Part shown: piece after piece, positions 27,246-35,488 of the stretch
Layout: every line of letters begins with the position of its first letter
Position numbering within the stretch: position 1 is the first letter of the stretch
DNA from: Rhodobacteraceae bacterium NBU2976
Lineage (GTDB): Bacteria > Pseudomonadota > Alphaproteobacteria > Rhodobacterales > Rhodobacteraceae
DNA length: 64,000 nt
Reading direction: 5' to 3'
Assembly (NCBI GenBank): GCA_023630215.1
Contig: JALPRQ010000001.1
Coordinates: 2,286,001-2,350,000 of the forward strand
Translations under genes and position numbers: made by a program
Notes under the pieces: model-generated
What the model saw: the letters and a program-made list of their open reading frames with translations, nothing else
Told to the model about the DNA's origin: nothing
Databases searched by the model: none

Positions 27246-28592
27246 TTAGGTTCGGGGCGTCAACCGTAACCTGATCCCCGTCTTTGCCCGCACCGTCAGA
27301 TGGGCGACGGGAACTGCCTCGGCCGTCGTTTCAAACCGAAAGGCGCGCACCAGCAGCGCCAGCATCAACACCCCCTCGGCCATGGCAAAACCGGCACCGG
27401 TGCAGACCCGTGGTCCGGCGGAAAACGGAATAAAGGATTTGCGTTGGCAGATCTTGCCATTCTCGGTCGCCCAGCGGGACGGGTCAAACAGGTCCGGCTG
27501 ATCCCACAGACGTTCATGCCGGTGCAAATGCCAAGGGGACAGGATAGCGAGTGAGCCGCGCGGCACGCTGCGCCCGCGCATCTCGCAGGCCTCGGCAGCC
27601 TCGCGCACCATCATTGGGACCGGGGGAAACAGGCGCAATGTTTCGCGAAACACATCCCGGGTCATTGGCAATCGCGAGAGGTCGCTGAACGTCAACTCAG
27701 TCGGCAGTGTCGCCACCTCTGCCGCAACCTGATCCTGAATGTCGGGATTGTCCGCCAGCAGATACAAGCCCCACGCCAGCGCACTCGCCGAGGTTTCATG
27801 CCCCGCCAGAAAAAATATGGCCACCTGATCGACCATTTCGCCAATGCTGAACCGTTCCCCGCTGTCGGGGTCAACCATCGTCATGATCCGTGTCGCCAGA
27901 TCATCAGGCGCGGTTCCCGCTTCAATCTCGGCCGCGCGGGTATCTACCAGTTCGCGCAGCAGTACGCGAATTTCCCTTGCGGCCCGGCGTGCAGGCCGAG
28001 GTGTGACACGTGGCACCCAGCGCGGCAATCGCAGCAGTCCCGGTAGGTTCCACAAAGGTTGGGCGCGTTGATAGGTGCGAAAAGCTTCGAAGGTGCGCGT
28101 TGCGATGTCAGAGGTGATCGGGATCGAAAACAGGGTGCGAAAGATGATGTCCGCCGCAAGGTAAGATGCCGCAAACTCCATTTCGACCTCTCCCCCAGCG
28201 CCAAGGCGTGAAACCGCGTCCTCTCCGGCGCTAAGCATGGCGGGAAAACTTGACTTGGCGCTGCCTTCAAAGGCGGGATCAATGATACGGCGTTGGCGTT
28301 TCCAAACCTCACCATTGGTGACGAATACTGAATTGCCCAGCAAACCGCCAAGCGTGTCCTGAATAATCCCCGATTTTGGAAAATGTTCGGGCTCTGAAAT
28401 CAGAACGCGGCGCACAAGTTCCGGGTCGTTTATCAGGAACGAGCGATAGAGTGGACCGCGCATTTCGGCCATCCATGCACGGTAAAGCCGATCCGGCTGT
28501 GACGAAAAAATATCCTTTCGAAACAGACGTATCCGTGTCAGCCACCCCGCATTTTCGGGGCGCGAAGGGGGTTTCGGCGCAAGTTTAGCCAC
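27246..28592 (-). CDS. cytochrome P450
   Basis: 448 residues from GTG 28592, chosen because it has AAGGG upstream and overlaps the preceding stop by 8 bp; an ATG at 28673 would add 27 basic residues. The I-helix AGHETS is at 263-268, ExxR (ETLR) at 317-320, and the heme loop FSAGPRVCTG ends near 399 with Cys397 as iron ligand. No signal or anchor, so it is a soluble class I enzyme needing separate ferredoxin partners. The substrate is unknown. Co-transcribed with the alpha/beta hydrolase gene. Confidence 0.9.
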   Translation of the reverse strand: MAKLAPKPPSRPENAGWLTRIRLFRKDIFSSQPDRLYRAWMAEMRGPLYRSFLINDPELVRRVLISEPEHFPKSGIIQDTLGGLLGNSVFVTNGEVWKRQRRIIDPAFEGSAKSSFPAMLSAGEDAVSRLGAGGEVEMEFAASYLAADIIFRTLFSIPITSDIATRTFEAFRTYQRAQPLWNLPGLLRLPRWVPRVTPRPARRAAREIRVLLRELVDTRAAEIEAGTAPDDLATRIMTMVDPDSGERFSIGEMVDQVAIFFLAGHETSASALAWGLYLLADNPDIQDQVAAEVATLPTELTFSDLSRLPMTRDVFRETLRLFPPVPMMVREAAEACEMRGRSVPRGSLAILSPWHLHRHERLWDQPDLFDPSRWATENGKICQRKSFIPFSAGPRVCTGAGFAMAEGVLMLALLVRAFRFETTAEAVPVAHLTVRAKTGIRLRLTPRT

Positions 28593-29787
28593 GGCCCTTG
28601 TCCGTCGTATCAAAGGGGGAAAACCGATCCGCAACCATGGACGGGGTCGACGCCCGCCCCGCGAACCGGTCACGCAGGGTCAAGGGGCCAGCGGTCACCA
28701 GAAAATAATCATAATCCTTGGGGTAATCAAAGGCGCACAGATATTGGATATGGCGACGAAAGAATTTCCACTTGGTCGCCCGTTTCGTTTCCGCCGACAG
28801 CGTGTGCGTAAAGGCCGCCGAAATCACCAAGGGACCATATTGTGGATCGGGCGCAACCCCGCTGACCGCAACCGGATCCGTCAGCGCAAAACAAGCCCCG
28901 TCCCCGGGGGCAGACACGTCCAGCCACATGCAATCTGCACGTGACGCCACAAGGCGCAGATCACGACGCAAATCCCAAGCTTCGGGCAAAAAGGACGTGA
29001 CAGGTATCGCCTGCCCCAATGTCAGAAGCGCCAGTTTTGGGGCGTCGGCGCGTCGCCGCAAAACCTCGGCCGCCAGCGTCACCGCCAGATGTGCGCCTGA
29101 CGAATGACCGACCAGCAGAACTTCGTCCGCATCACTGTCCAACGCCTCTTCGATCCGGGCGACAAAATCGCCGACCCGCGATTGAAGTGGCGCTGGCATC
29201 TCGCCCTTTGCCTGCGCCCAAAAGGCAAAATCATGCAGCAGGTAATAGGCGAAAAACCGTTTGTCGAGCCGACGAAACATCACCAGTCCGGCACAAAACA
29301 GGGCTATGCCCAACGCCCCGCCAATCCAGCCGCCGACAAGATTCCCCACAACCGACCCCGCACCTGCCGAGATCAGTATCTGCGCAATCAGCACAATCGC
29401 CGGGTAAAGGGCCGCGATGATCGGTGCACGGCGCAGCTTGTAAAGCGCTCGAAGCGTCCCCGCACTTACATAGAGCCACAAGGTCTTGGCCAACAGCCAA
29501 TAGGTTTGTGGAATCGTGTTATTCATCGAGGCAAAGACGATGTCATTCCACAACAAAAATTCGACACGCGCGTGGGATTGCCACGTGGCAATTTTGCAAT
29601 CCACGCTCCAATGATACCGGTCCCCTTGCCCCGTCGTCCCTGCGATGGAAAGATCATATCCCGAGATCGCCGCCTGCTTTGCCCCCTCGGTCCGGTAAAG
29701 TTCGCGATAACGCCGCGGCGGCATCGGATCATAGCCGGGGACATAAAAGACGTGACGTCGGTGGACGGTTTGTTCAGGGGCGTTCAT
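28585..29787 (-). CDS. membrane-associated alpha/beta hydrolase-like protein
   Basis: 400 residues. It begins with HRRHVFYVPGYDPMPPRRYR, a lipase-like first strand. Two or three hydrophobic helices lie at about 105-170, then the nucleophile elbow VGHSSGAHLAV near 235-245. The acid and His residues were not placed with certainty (HTLS or a C-terminal Asp). Probably an esterase or lipase at the inner membrane. It overlaps the P450 gene after it. One copy of the palindrome TTGCCACGTGGCAA lies inside the gene near codon 66-70. Confidence 0.7.
   Translation of the reverse strand: MNAPEQTVHRRHVFYVPGYDPMPPRRYRELYRTEGAKQAAISGYDLSIAGTTGQGDRYHWSVDCKIATWQSHARVEFLLWNDIVFASMNNTIPQTYWLLAKTLWLYVSAGTLRALYKLRRAPIIAALYPAIVLIAQILISAGAGSVVGNLVGGWIGGALGIALFCAGLVMFRRLDKRFFAYYLLHDFAFWAQAKGEMPAPLQSRVGDFVARIEEALDSDADEVLLVGHSSGAHLAVTLAAEVLRRRADAPKLALLTLGQAIPVTSFLPEAWDLRRDLRLVASRADCMWLDVSAPGDGACFALTDPVAVSGVAPDPQYGPLVISAAFTHTLSAETKRATKWKFFRRHIQYLCAFDYPKDYDYFLVTAGPLTLRDRFAGRASTPSMVADRFSPFDTTDKGRG
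29578..29591. repeat. palindrome TTGCCACGTGGCAA, copy 1
   Basis: Perfect 14-bp palindrome with a CACGTG core, extended to 16 bp here by flanking A and T. It lies inside the alpha/beta hydrolase coding sequence. Two more exact copies lie within 2.7 kb. Confidence 0.8.
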
Positions 29788-29916
29788 GAGCCGAGTTTTA
29801 CCGCATGCGACAGCCGGAATCTATCGGGGATATCGATGGGCGGACAGGATATTTCCAAAAATGGTTGGTATTGGACTTATCAATCTAAGTCATTGATTAT
29901 TTATAGAAAAAAGCAA

Positions 29917-29930
29917 TTGCCACGTGGCAA
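29917..29930. repeat. palindrome TTGCCACGTGGCAA, copy 2
   Basis: Exact second copy, 6 bp beyond the stop of the ccdA gene in the gap between that gene and the hydrolase gene. Confidence 0.8.
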
Positions 29931-29936
29931 CTCGGT

Positions 29937-30683
29937 TTAGCCGACAACAGCCAGCGCGGGAAATGTCTCTAGCAACCAAAAGGACAGTTCGGTGAACAAG
30001 CCGGTCACCAACAGCACCCCGACAACCAGCAGCAGGACGCCCATGGCCTTTTCGATCCTCCCCATATGGCGCTTTAACCGCCCCATCGAGGACAGGAAAC
30101 GGCGCATGAAGATCGCTGCCAACAGGAACGGAATGCCAAGGCCAATCGCGTAAAATCCCATCAGCACCACCCCGCGAGAGATCGAACCCTCCTGTGCCGC
30201 CAGTGACAAGATCGCACCCAGAACCGGCCCGATGCAGGGCGTCCACCCAAAGGCAAAGGCGAGCCCCAGAATATACGCCCCAAATAGCGAGCCGCCGCGA
30301 TCCCCGGCATCAAAACGCGCCTCGCGATACAAAAGCGGGATGCGCAGGATTCCTAGGAAGTGCAGACCAAACAGAATAATCACACCACCCGCAATCCACG
30401 CCATTTCGCGCTGATATTGCAAAAATATCTGCCCAAAGGCCGACGCGGCAAAACCCATGAACAGAAACACCGTGGACAGCCCCATGACGAAGAACAAAGC
30501 CTTGCCGATCACACCGCGATCACGCCCCTCGGTCATGGCGTCGATTGTGCTACCACCCATATAGGCAAGGTAGGGTGGCACAATCGGCAGAACGCAGGGC
30601 GACAAAAAGGACAGAATCCCCCCCAACAGCGCAATCAGTGCCGAGGGGCCAAGCGAGGCGTCCATAATGTTGATTCCAAACAT
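29937..30683 (-). CDS. ccdA: CcdA/DsbD-type thiol:disulfide membrane protein
   Basis: 248 residues with six membrane helices. The two family Cys motifs are present: LSFLSPCVLPIVPPYLAYMG near 15-35 and FAFGWTPCIGPVLGAILSLA near 150-165. CcdA carries electrons from cytoplasmic thioredoxin across the membrane for cytochrome c maturation or periplasmic disulfide reduction. ATG 30683 was chosen; the ATG at 30665 with TTTGGAA upstream is an equally good start, while 38 codons further upstream in frame are unconserved. Divergent from tusA. Confidence 0.88.
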   Translation of the reverse strand: MFGINIMDASLGPSALIALLGGILSFLSPCVLPIVPPYLAYMGGSTIDAMTEGRDRGVIGKALFFVMGLSTVFLFMGFAASAFGQIFLQYQREMAWIAGGVIILFGLHFLGILRIPLLYREARFDAGDRGGSLFGAYILGLAFAFGWTPCIGPVLGAILSLAAQEGSISRGVVLMGFYAIGLGIPFLLAAIFMRRFLSSMGRLKRHMGRIEKAMGVLLLVVGVLLVTGLFTELSFWLLETFPALAVVG

Positions 30684-30769
30684 AACCCGAGTGATAGGCC
30701 GAAAAGGCTCGACGGTCATCATCCATAATGTCACAATGCTGTGGCAACGGGTCAAACAGAGCGATACCG

Positions 30770-30985
30770 ATGACGTGGCAGGATGAATTGGACGCAACCG
30801 GGTTACTTTGCCCCTTGCCTGTGCTGAAGGCGCGCAAACGGCTTCAAGCGTTGAAATCTGGTGAGGTGTTGCGCCTGATTGCTGACGATCCTGCGGCGAT
30901 CATTGATGTTCCACATTTCTGCCATGAACAGGGTCATGATCTGCTTGACGCATCCGCGCCGGAATTCCTGATCCGCAAAGGATAG
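30770..30985 (+). CDS. tusA: TusA-like sulfur carrier protein
   Basis: 71 residues with the family motif LDATGLLCPLPVLKARKRL, in which the CPxP Cys carries the persulfide. Ends with HDLLDASAPEFLIRKG. TusA-type proteins relay sulfur for tRNA thiolation and molybdenum cofactor; the xanthine dehydrogenase operon downstream would need the latter, but a link is only inference. I preferred ATG 30770, as an upstream ATG adds a 14-residue unconserved lead. Confidence 0.87.
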   Translation: MTWQDELDATGLLCPLPVLKARKRLQALKSGEVLRLIADDPAAIIDVPHFCHEQGHDLLDASAPEFLIRKG

Positions 30986-31039
30986 ATTTTCCGCGCGCGG
31001 GAGAGTAATCAGGTTTGCAAGTCGAACATGAGGTAAGAA

Positions 31040-31939
31040 ATGGATTGGGATAAGCTGCGCGTTTTCCACGCGGTCGCCGAAGCCGGCAGTCTGACCCACG
31101 CTGGCGAGGAACTCCACCTGTCGCAATCTGCTGTCAGCCGCCAGATTTCCGCGCTGGAAGAGGCATTGAACGTGTCGCTGTTCCATCGCCACGCCCGGGG
31201 TTTGATCCTAACCGAGCAGGGTGAGCTGCTCTATGATGCCAGCCGCGCCATGGACAAACGTCTGGCTGCGGCCACTGCCCATATCCGGGATTCCAAGGAC
31301 GAGGTGTTTGGCGAGTTGCGCGTGACCACCACGACAGGATTCGGCACGCTGTGGCTGGCTCCGCGTCTGACCCGGCTTTATGAAAAATATCCCGAGCTGA
31401 AAATCGACCTGATGCTAGAGGAACGCATCGTCGATTTGCCCATGCGCGAAGCTGACGTCGCCATCCGCATGAAAGAGCCCAGTCAGGCCGATCTGATCCG
31501 CCGACGCCTGATGGATGTGACGATGCGCTTTTATGCCAGTCAGGATTACCTGAAGAAAAACGGCACCCCCAAGACGCCGGAAGAGCTGAACCAGCACAGG
31601 ATTATTGCGCAACGATCCAATTCGAAACAGGTCAGCGCCGGGATGATGTGGGCGCGCCCCTATCTGCTGAGCAACGAAAAATCGGTTCTGACCGTCAACA
31701 ACTATTTCGGCATCCTGCAAGCGGTGATGCATGGGTTGGGAATTGGCGCCCTGCCCCATTACATTACGGTGGATAATCCCGACCTGGTGAATGTTCTGCC
31801 CGCGGAACATTCCGCCCCGATCCCGGTATATCTTGCCTATCCCGAGGAGTTGCGCCATTCCCAGCGCGTGGCCGCATTCCGAGATTTTGTGGTCGAAGAA
31901 ATCCGCGAGTTCCACAAGGAAGAAAGCGCAGTTGAATAG
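31040..31939 (+). CDS. LysR-family transcriptional regulator
   Basis: 299 residues. The winged HTH is at 1-62 (MDWDKLRVFHAVAEAGSLTH, then SQSAVSRQISALEEAL), followed by a LysR substrate domain beginning with VFGELRVTTTTGFGTLWLAP. Full length. AGG precedes the ATG. The neighbours are tusA upstream and a candidate small RNA downstream. The effector is unknown; the purine operon 1.5 kb away is transcribed toward it, so a link is not evident. Confidence 0.92.
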   Translation: MDWDKLRVFHAVAEAGSLTHAGEELHLSQSAVSRQISALEEALNVSLFHRHARGLILTEQGELLYDASRAMDKRLAAATAHIRDSKDEVFGELRVTTTTGFGTLWLAPRLTRLYEKYPELKIDLMLEERIVDLPMREADVAIRMKEPSQADLIRRRLMDVTMRFYASQDYLKKNGTPKTPEELNQHRIIAQRSNSKQVSAGMMWARPYLLSNEKSVLTVNNYFGILQAVMHGLGIGALPHYITVDNPDLVNVLPAEHSAPIPVYLAYPEELRHSQRVAAFRDFVVEEIREFHKEESAVE

Positions 31940-31984
31940 TTTACCTAACGGTAACCTAAAGATGATAGCTATGCACTGGGATCA

Positions 31985-32129
31985 TGACAGGTATGCGTGA
32001 TTCTTCTTGGATTCTTCTTGATCACAAAAACACGCATCCCTATATGACCTCTCGAAGCAACTGATCAGTCAGTTGGTTTCATACCTCCCTGTTAGACTTG
32101 GGCCGGGCTTGATGCTCGGCCTTTTTTTT
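31985..32129 (+). ncRNA. candidate trans-acting small RNA with anti-Shine-Dalgarno segment
   Basis: A 5' stem-loop ATGCGTG/CACGCAT (31993-31999, 32031-32037) has a loop with two TTCTTCTTG copies. Then come a palindrome ACTGATCAGT and a stretch ATACCTCCCTGTTAG that is complementary to ribosome sites. A strong rho-independent terminator ends it at 32129. No gene is present. The 5' end and promoter were not fixed. It could instead be a 3' UTR RNA of the LysR gene. Confidence 0.55.
32101..32129 (+). terminator. intrinsic terminator of the candidate small RNA
   Basis: 8-bp stem GGCCGGGC/GCTCGGCC (one G-T pair) with a 5-nt TTGAT loop, followed by eight T residues. Confidence 0.88.
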
Positions 32130-32231
32130 GCGCGGTTGTCACGCGGATTGCACAGCCGCCCACTCGGATCATCTGTCACCTTTTTTCAAACAGGCCGTGG
32201 TGCGTCGTAAGCCAAGGATAGATAGCCCCTG

Positions 32232-32245
32232 TTGCCACGTGGCAA
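32232..32245. repeat. palindrome TTGCCACGTGGCAA, copy 3
   Basis: Exact third copy, in the 190-bp non-coding gap between the two facing terminators of the small RNA and the purine operon. The rest of this gap shows nothing recognisable. Confidence 0.8.
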
Positions 32246-32315
32246 TCGCAGAAGGATCAATCGCTGGTAACGCAACCGTGCCGGTGCAAGTGTCCATTCG
32301 AGGGAACTTGTCGAG

Positions 32316-32349
32316 ATAAAAAAAAGCCCGGCACATCGGCCGGGCTTTT
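32316..32349 (-). terminator. intrinsic terminator of the purine operon
   Basis: Stem GCCCGGC/GCCGGGC (32326-32332, 32339-32345) extended by A/T pairs, 6-nt loop, and on the minus strand a run of at least seven T residues. It lies 20 bp after the stop of the binding-protein gene. Confidence 0.9.
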
Positions 32350-32369
32350 CATCAGATTTTGTTGGGCAA

Positions 32370-33437
32370 TTACTGCGGCAGTTCGCCGACGATCCCTTCG
32401 ACATAGAAGTCCATAGTGGCGAGCGTGCCGTCATCAGCAACCTCACCCGCCGCAAGCCACGGGGTGCCGTCCTGCTTGTTGATCGGACCCGTGAACGGAT
32501 GCAGCGTGCCTGCGGCAATCGCGTCCGCTGCCGCCTGTGCGCGGGCGGCGACATCAGCCGGGATCTTATCGGAGAATTCCCCGATTTCCACCATACCCGG
32601 GCCGATACCGTCCCAAGTATCCGTGCTTTCCCAAGTGCCATCAATCACAGCCTGCACACGTTCGATATAATAGGGTGCCCAATTATCGATGATCGAGGAC
32701 AGGCGCGCGTTCGGGCCAAATTGCATCATGTCAGAGGCCTGACCAAAGGCGTAGATGCCCTTTTCTTCGGCAATCGTCATGGCGGCCGGGCTGTCCGTGT
32801 GTTGCATGATCACGTCGGCACCCTGTTCGATCAGCGCGTTGGCGGCGTCTGCCTCTTTGCCCGGATCAAACCATGTGTAAACCCAGACGACCTTGAATTC
32901 GACATCAGGATTCACGGATTTGGCAGCAAGGTAGGCAGCGTTGATACCGCGTACAACTTCGGGAATCGGGAACGAGGCGATATAGCCAATCGTGTTGGTT
33001 TCGGTCATTTCACCTGCGATCAGACCGATCACGTGACGCCCTTCGTAGAAACGCGCGGAATAGGTCGATACGTTGTCGGCACGCTTATACCCGGTGGCAT
33101 GTTCAAACATGACGTTCGGGAACTTTTCGGCCACGTTGATCGTCGGGTCCATATAGCCAAAGGATGTCGTGAAGATGATATCCGCGCCACCTAGCGCCAT
33201 CTGGGTCAACACACGCTCGGCGTCCGCACCTTCGGGCACGCTTTCGACATAGGTTGTTTCAACGGCATCACCGAAATGCTCTTCGACGGCCAGCCGGCCC
33301 TGATCATGCTCGTACGACCAGCCAAGATCACCGACTGGGCCGACATAGATGAACCCGACCTTGGTTTGCGCCGATGCGGCACCGGCCAGCCCAAGGGCCA
33401 GTGCAGCGGCGGCTGCGAGAGATGTTTTAAACTTCAT
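32370..33437 (-). CDS. BMP-family ABC transporter substrate-binding protein
   Basis: 355 residues, signal peptide 1-23 (ending ASAQ; no lipobox Cys, so soluble periplasmic). The Bmp/Med domain starts KVGFIYVGPVGDLGWSYEHD and contains IIFTTSFGYMDPTINVAEKF and VMFEHATGYKRADNVSTYSA. The family binds purine nucleosides or bases. Placement at the end of an operon with xanthine dehydrogenase suggests a purine such as xanthine, hypoxanthine or a nucleoside. It follows the second permease by 39 bp and ends at a strong terminator, a layout that would allow extra transcript stability for the binding protein. Confidence 0.92.
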   Translation of the reverse strand: MKFKTSLAAAAALALGLAGAASAQTKVGFIYVGPVGDLGWSYEHDQGRLAVEEHFGDAVETTYVESVPEGADAERVLTQMALGGADIIFTTSFGYMDPTINVAEKFPNVMFEHATGYKRADNVSTYSARFYEGRHVIGLIAGEMTETNTIGYIASFPIPEVVRGINAAYLAAKSVNPDVEFKVVWVYTWFDPGKEADAANALIEQGADVIMQHTDSPAAMTIAEEKGIYAFGQASDMMQFGPNARLSSIIDNWAPYYIERVQAVIDGTWESTDTWDGIGPGMVEIGEFSDKIPADVAARAQAAADAIAAGTLHPFTGPINKQDGTPWLAAGEVADDGTLATMDFYVEGIVGELPQ

Positions 33438-33476
33438 TTAAACCTCCGTTATGGGCTCTGATGGCCCGTTGAGACC

Positions 33477-34406
33477 TCAATGCGAGGCGTGGAATATCCG
33501 GCCCAGCATGGCCGGCGCGTTCAGACTCGTCTTACGCCGGTTGGCCGACATGATGACAAGTACGACAATCGTGACGATGAAGGGAGTCATCGACAAATAG
33601 GCGGCCGAGATATTCACCCCGAGTGCCTGCAAATTCAGCTGTAAAACCGTGACACCGCCAAAAAGATAAGCACCGAGGATCACGCGATAGGGCTTCCACG
33701 AGGCGAACACCACGATGGCCAGTGCAATCCAGCCCACGCCTGCGGTCATATCCTGTGTCCATTGCGGCACGCGGATCAGCGACAGATAGGCCCCGCCGAC
33801 CCCGGCGCAAGCCCCGCCAAAGGCAATCGCGCCAAGGCGGATCAGGATGACGTTATAGCCCAGCGAATGGGCGGCGTTATGATCCTCGCCCACCGCGCGC
33901 AGGATCAGGCCACCACGGGTGCGGTAGAGGAAATACCAGACGGCAGCAACAAGCAGCAAGGAAACATAAAGCATGATGTCATGGCTGAACAGGATCGGGC
34001 CGACAACTGGCAGGTCGCTGAGGACCGGGATGTCGAGGCGCGGCGACGGTGGCGGTTTCAGCCCGTTATAGGGCTGACCCATCAGGGCGGAAACACCAGT
34101 CCCGAATAGTGTCAGAGCGAGACCTGTCGCGACTTGGTTCGACAGCAGATATTGCGTAAGGACACCAAAGATCAGCGCGGCAATAGCGCCGCCCGCCGCA
34201 GCCCCCAGAAACCCAACAATCGGGTTGCCCGTACTTACCGCCACGGCAAAGCCGGATATCGCCCCAATCAGCATCATCCCTTCGACGCCGAGGTTCAGAA
34301 CACCGGCTTTTTCGACCACCAGTTCCCCGGTTGCCGCGAACAGGATCGGCGTGGAGGCGATCATCAGACTGACGATCAGGGAGACAAGGGACAGATCACC
34401 AAACAT
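33477..34406 (-). CDS. ABC transporter permease (BMP/nucleoside type), second subunit
   Basis: 309 residues from the ATG at 34406, one base inside the stop of the first permease; a longer in-frame opening upstream is an antisense-like artefact of that gene. About nine helices. The BPD_transp_2 features are present: ATPILFAATGELVVEKAGVL, NLGVEGMMLIGA and AVGEDHNAAHSLGYNV, the cytoplasmic coupling loop. It pairs with the first permease in the inner membrane. Confidence 0.92.
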   Translation of the reverse strand: MFGDLSLVSLIVSLMIASTPILFAATGELVVEKAGVLNLGVEGMMLIGAISGFAVAVSTGNPIVGFLGAAAGGAIAALIFGVLTQYLLSNQVATGLALTLFGTGVSALMGQPYNGLKPPPSPRLDIPVLSDLPVVGPILFSHDIMLYVSLLLVAAVWYFLYRTRGGLILRAVGEDHNAAHSLGYNVILIRLGAIAFGGACAGVGGAYLSLIRVPQWTQDMTAGVGWIALAIVVFASWKPYRVILGAYLFGGVTVLQLNLQALGVNISAAYLSMTPFIVTIVVLVIMSANRRKTSLNAPAMLGRIFHASH

Positions 34407-35488
34407 CAGACGGCCTCCTTCTTCCACACGAGGCGGTAGTTGATGAAAACCTCTACCGCGAGGATCGAAAACAGCATGATGCCTTGGAACACCTGAATGG
34501 CGGGCGCAGGCAGGTTCAGGACCAGTTGCGCCAGTTCGCCACCGATATAGGTGAGCGCCATCAGCAGCCCGGCGATGATGATCCCGATGGGATGCAGGCG
34601 GCCGAGAAAGGCGACGATGATGGCGGTGAAGCCATAGCCAACGGGGAAGTTGGTGGTCAGTTTTCCGGCGGGGCCGGTGACCTCGAACAACCCGGCGAGA
34701 CCCGCAAGCGCGCCCGACAGGCCAAGGCACATGGCGATGATCAGCGCGGGTTTAACGCCCGAGAATTTGGCCGCGCGCGGGGATTGCCCCGTGACCTTTA
34801 CCTGAAAGCCCAAGAGGTGCTTTTCCATCAGGATATAAGCGGCAATCACGATGATCAGCGCCACAACACCGGAGGTGTAAAGTCCGAGTGGTTCATAGAG
34901 CAGTGGCAGGGTTGTCGCCTCCACATCGGTGAAATTGCGGCTATCGGGAAAGCCAAAACCGTCCGGGTTTTTCAGCGGCCCGGTGACCATCGCGGCAAGG
35001 AAGTTGTAGGATACATACACCAACATCAGCGACACGAGGATTTCGTTTGCGTTGAACTTGATCTTCAGAATTGCCGGGATCATGGCCCACAGGAACCCGC
35101 CCAACGCGCCGACAATGGCCATCAGCGGCAGCACCCACCAGCCTTCGGCAGGGTAAAGGGCAAGGCCAACAGCAGCACCAGCGATTGCGCCCATGACGAA
35201 CTGTCCCTCTGCCCCGATATTCCAGATACCGGCGCGGAACCCGACCGACAGGCCGGTGGCGATAAGGATCAGGGGGACGGCTTTCACGAGGAACTGCGTG
35301 CGCGAATATGGCCCATAGGTTTCGTGGAAAAACGGGTCAAGGAATATGATTTTCATTGCCGCAAACGGGTTCACGCCAAGGATGGCGAATAGAATGCCCC
35401 CGATGATCAGCGTCAGCGCCACAGCAATCAGGGGCGTCGTCCAGAACATGATACGCGAGGATTGGCGGCGACGCTCTAGCCTAAGCAT
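34406..35488 (-). CDS. ABC transporter permease (BMP/nucleoside type), first subunit
   Basis: 360 residues with about ten helices and a basic N-terminus. Family signature: LILIATGLSVGFRAGIWNIG, then AEGQFVMGAIAGA, KFNANEILVSLMLVYVSYNF, and the coupling loop VTGQSPRAAKFSGVKPALII. It overlaps the ATPase gene by 8 bp and the second permease by 1 bp, so the three are translationally coupled. Confidence 0.92.
   Translation of the reverse strand: MLRLERRRQSSRIMFWTTPLIAVALTLIIGGILFAILGVNPFAAMKIIFLDPFFHETYGPYSRTQFLVKAVPLILIATGLSVGFRAGIWNIGAEGQFVMGAIAGAAVGLALYPAEGWWVLPLMAIVGALGGFLWAMIPAILKIKFNANEILVSLMLVYVSYNFLAAMVTGPLKNPDGFGFPDSRNFTDVEATTLPLLYEPLGLYTSGVVALIIVIAAYILMEKHLLGFQVKVTGQSPRAAKFSGVKPALIIAMCLGLSGALAGLAGLFEVTGPAGKLTTNFPVGYGFTAIIVAFLGRLHPIGIIIAGLLMALTYIGGELAQLVLNLPAPAIQVFQGIMLFSILAVEVFINYRLVWKKEAV

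Noticed and set aside
32004..32023. TTCTTCTTG repeats as a CRISPR or satellite
   Set aside because: Only two units, inside a stem-loop; no spacers and no cas genes in the window.
33477..34730. Longer form of the second permease starting 108 codons upstream
   Set aside because: The extra part is the first permease read in another frame, Arg/His-rich; the ATG at 34406 overlaps the preceding stop as expected.
34484..35392. Open frame of 302 codons opposite the first permease
   Set aside because: Very Asp/Gly/His-rich antisense frame without ribosome site; the permease is clear.
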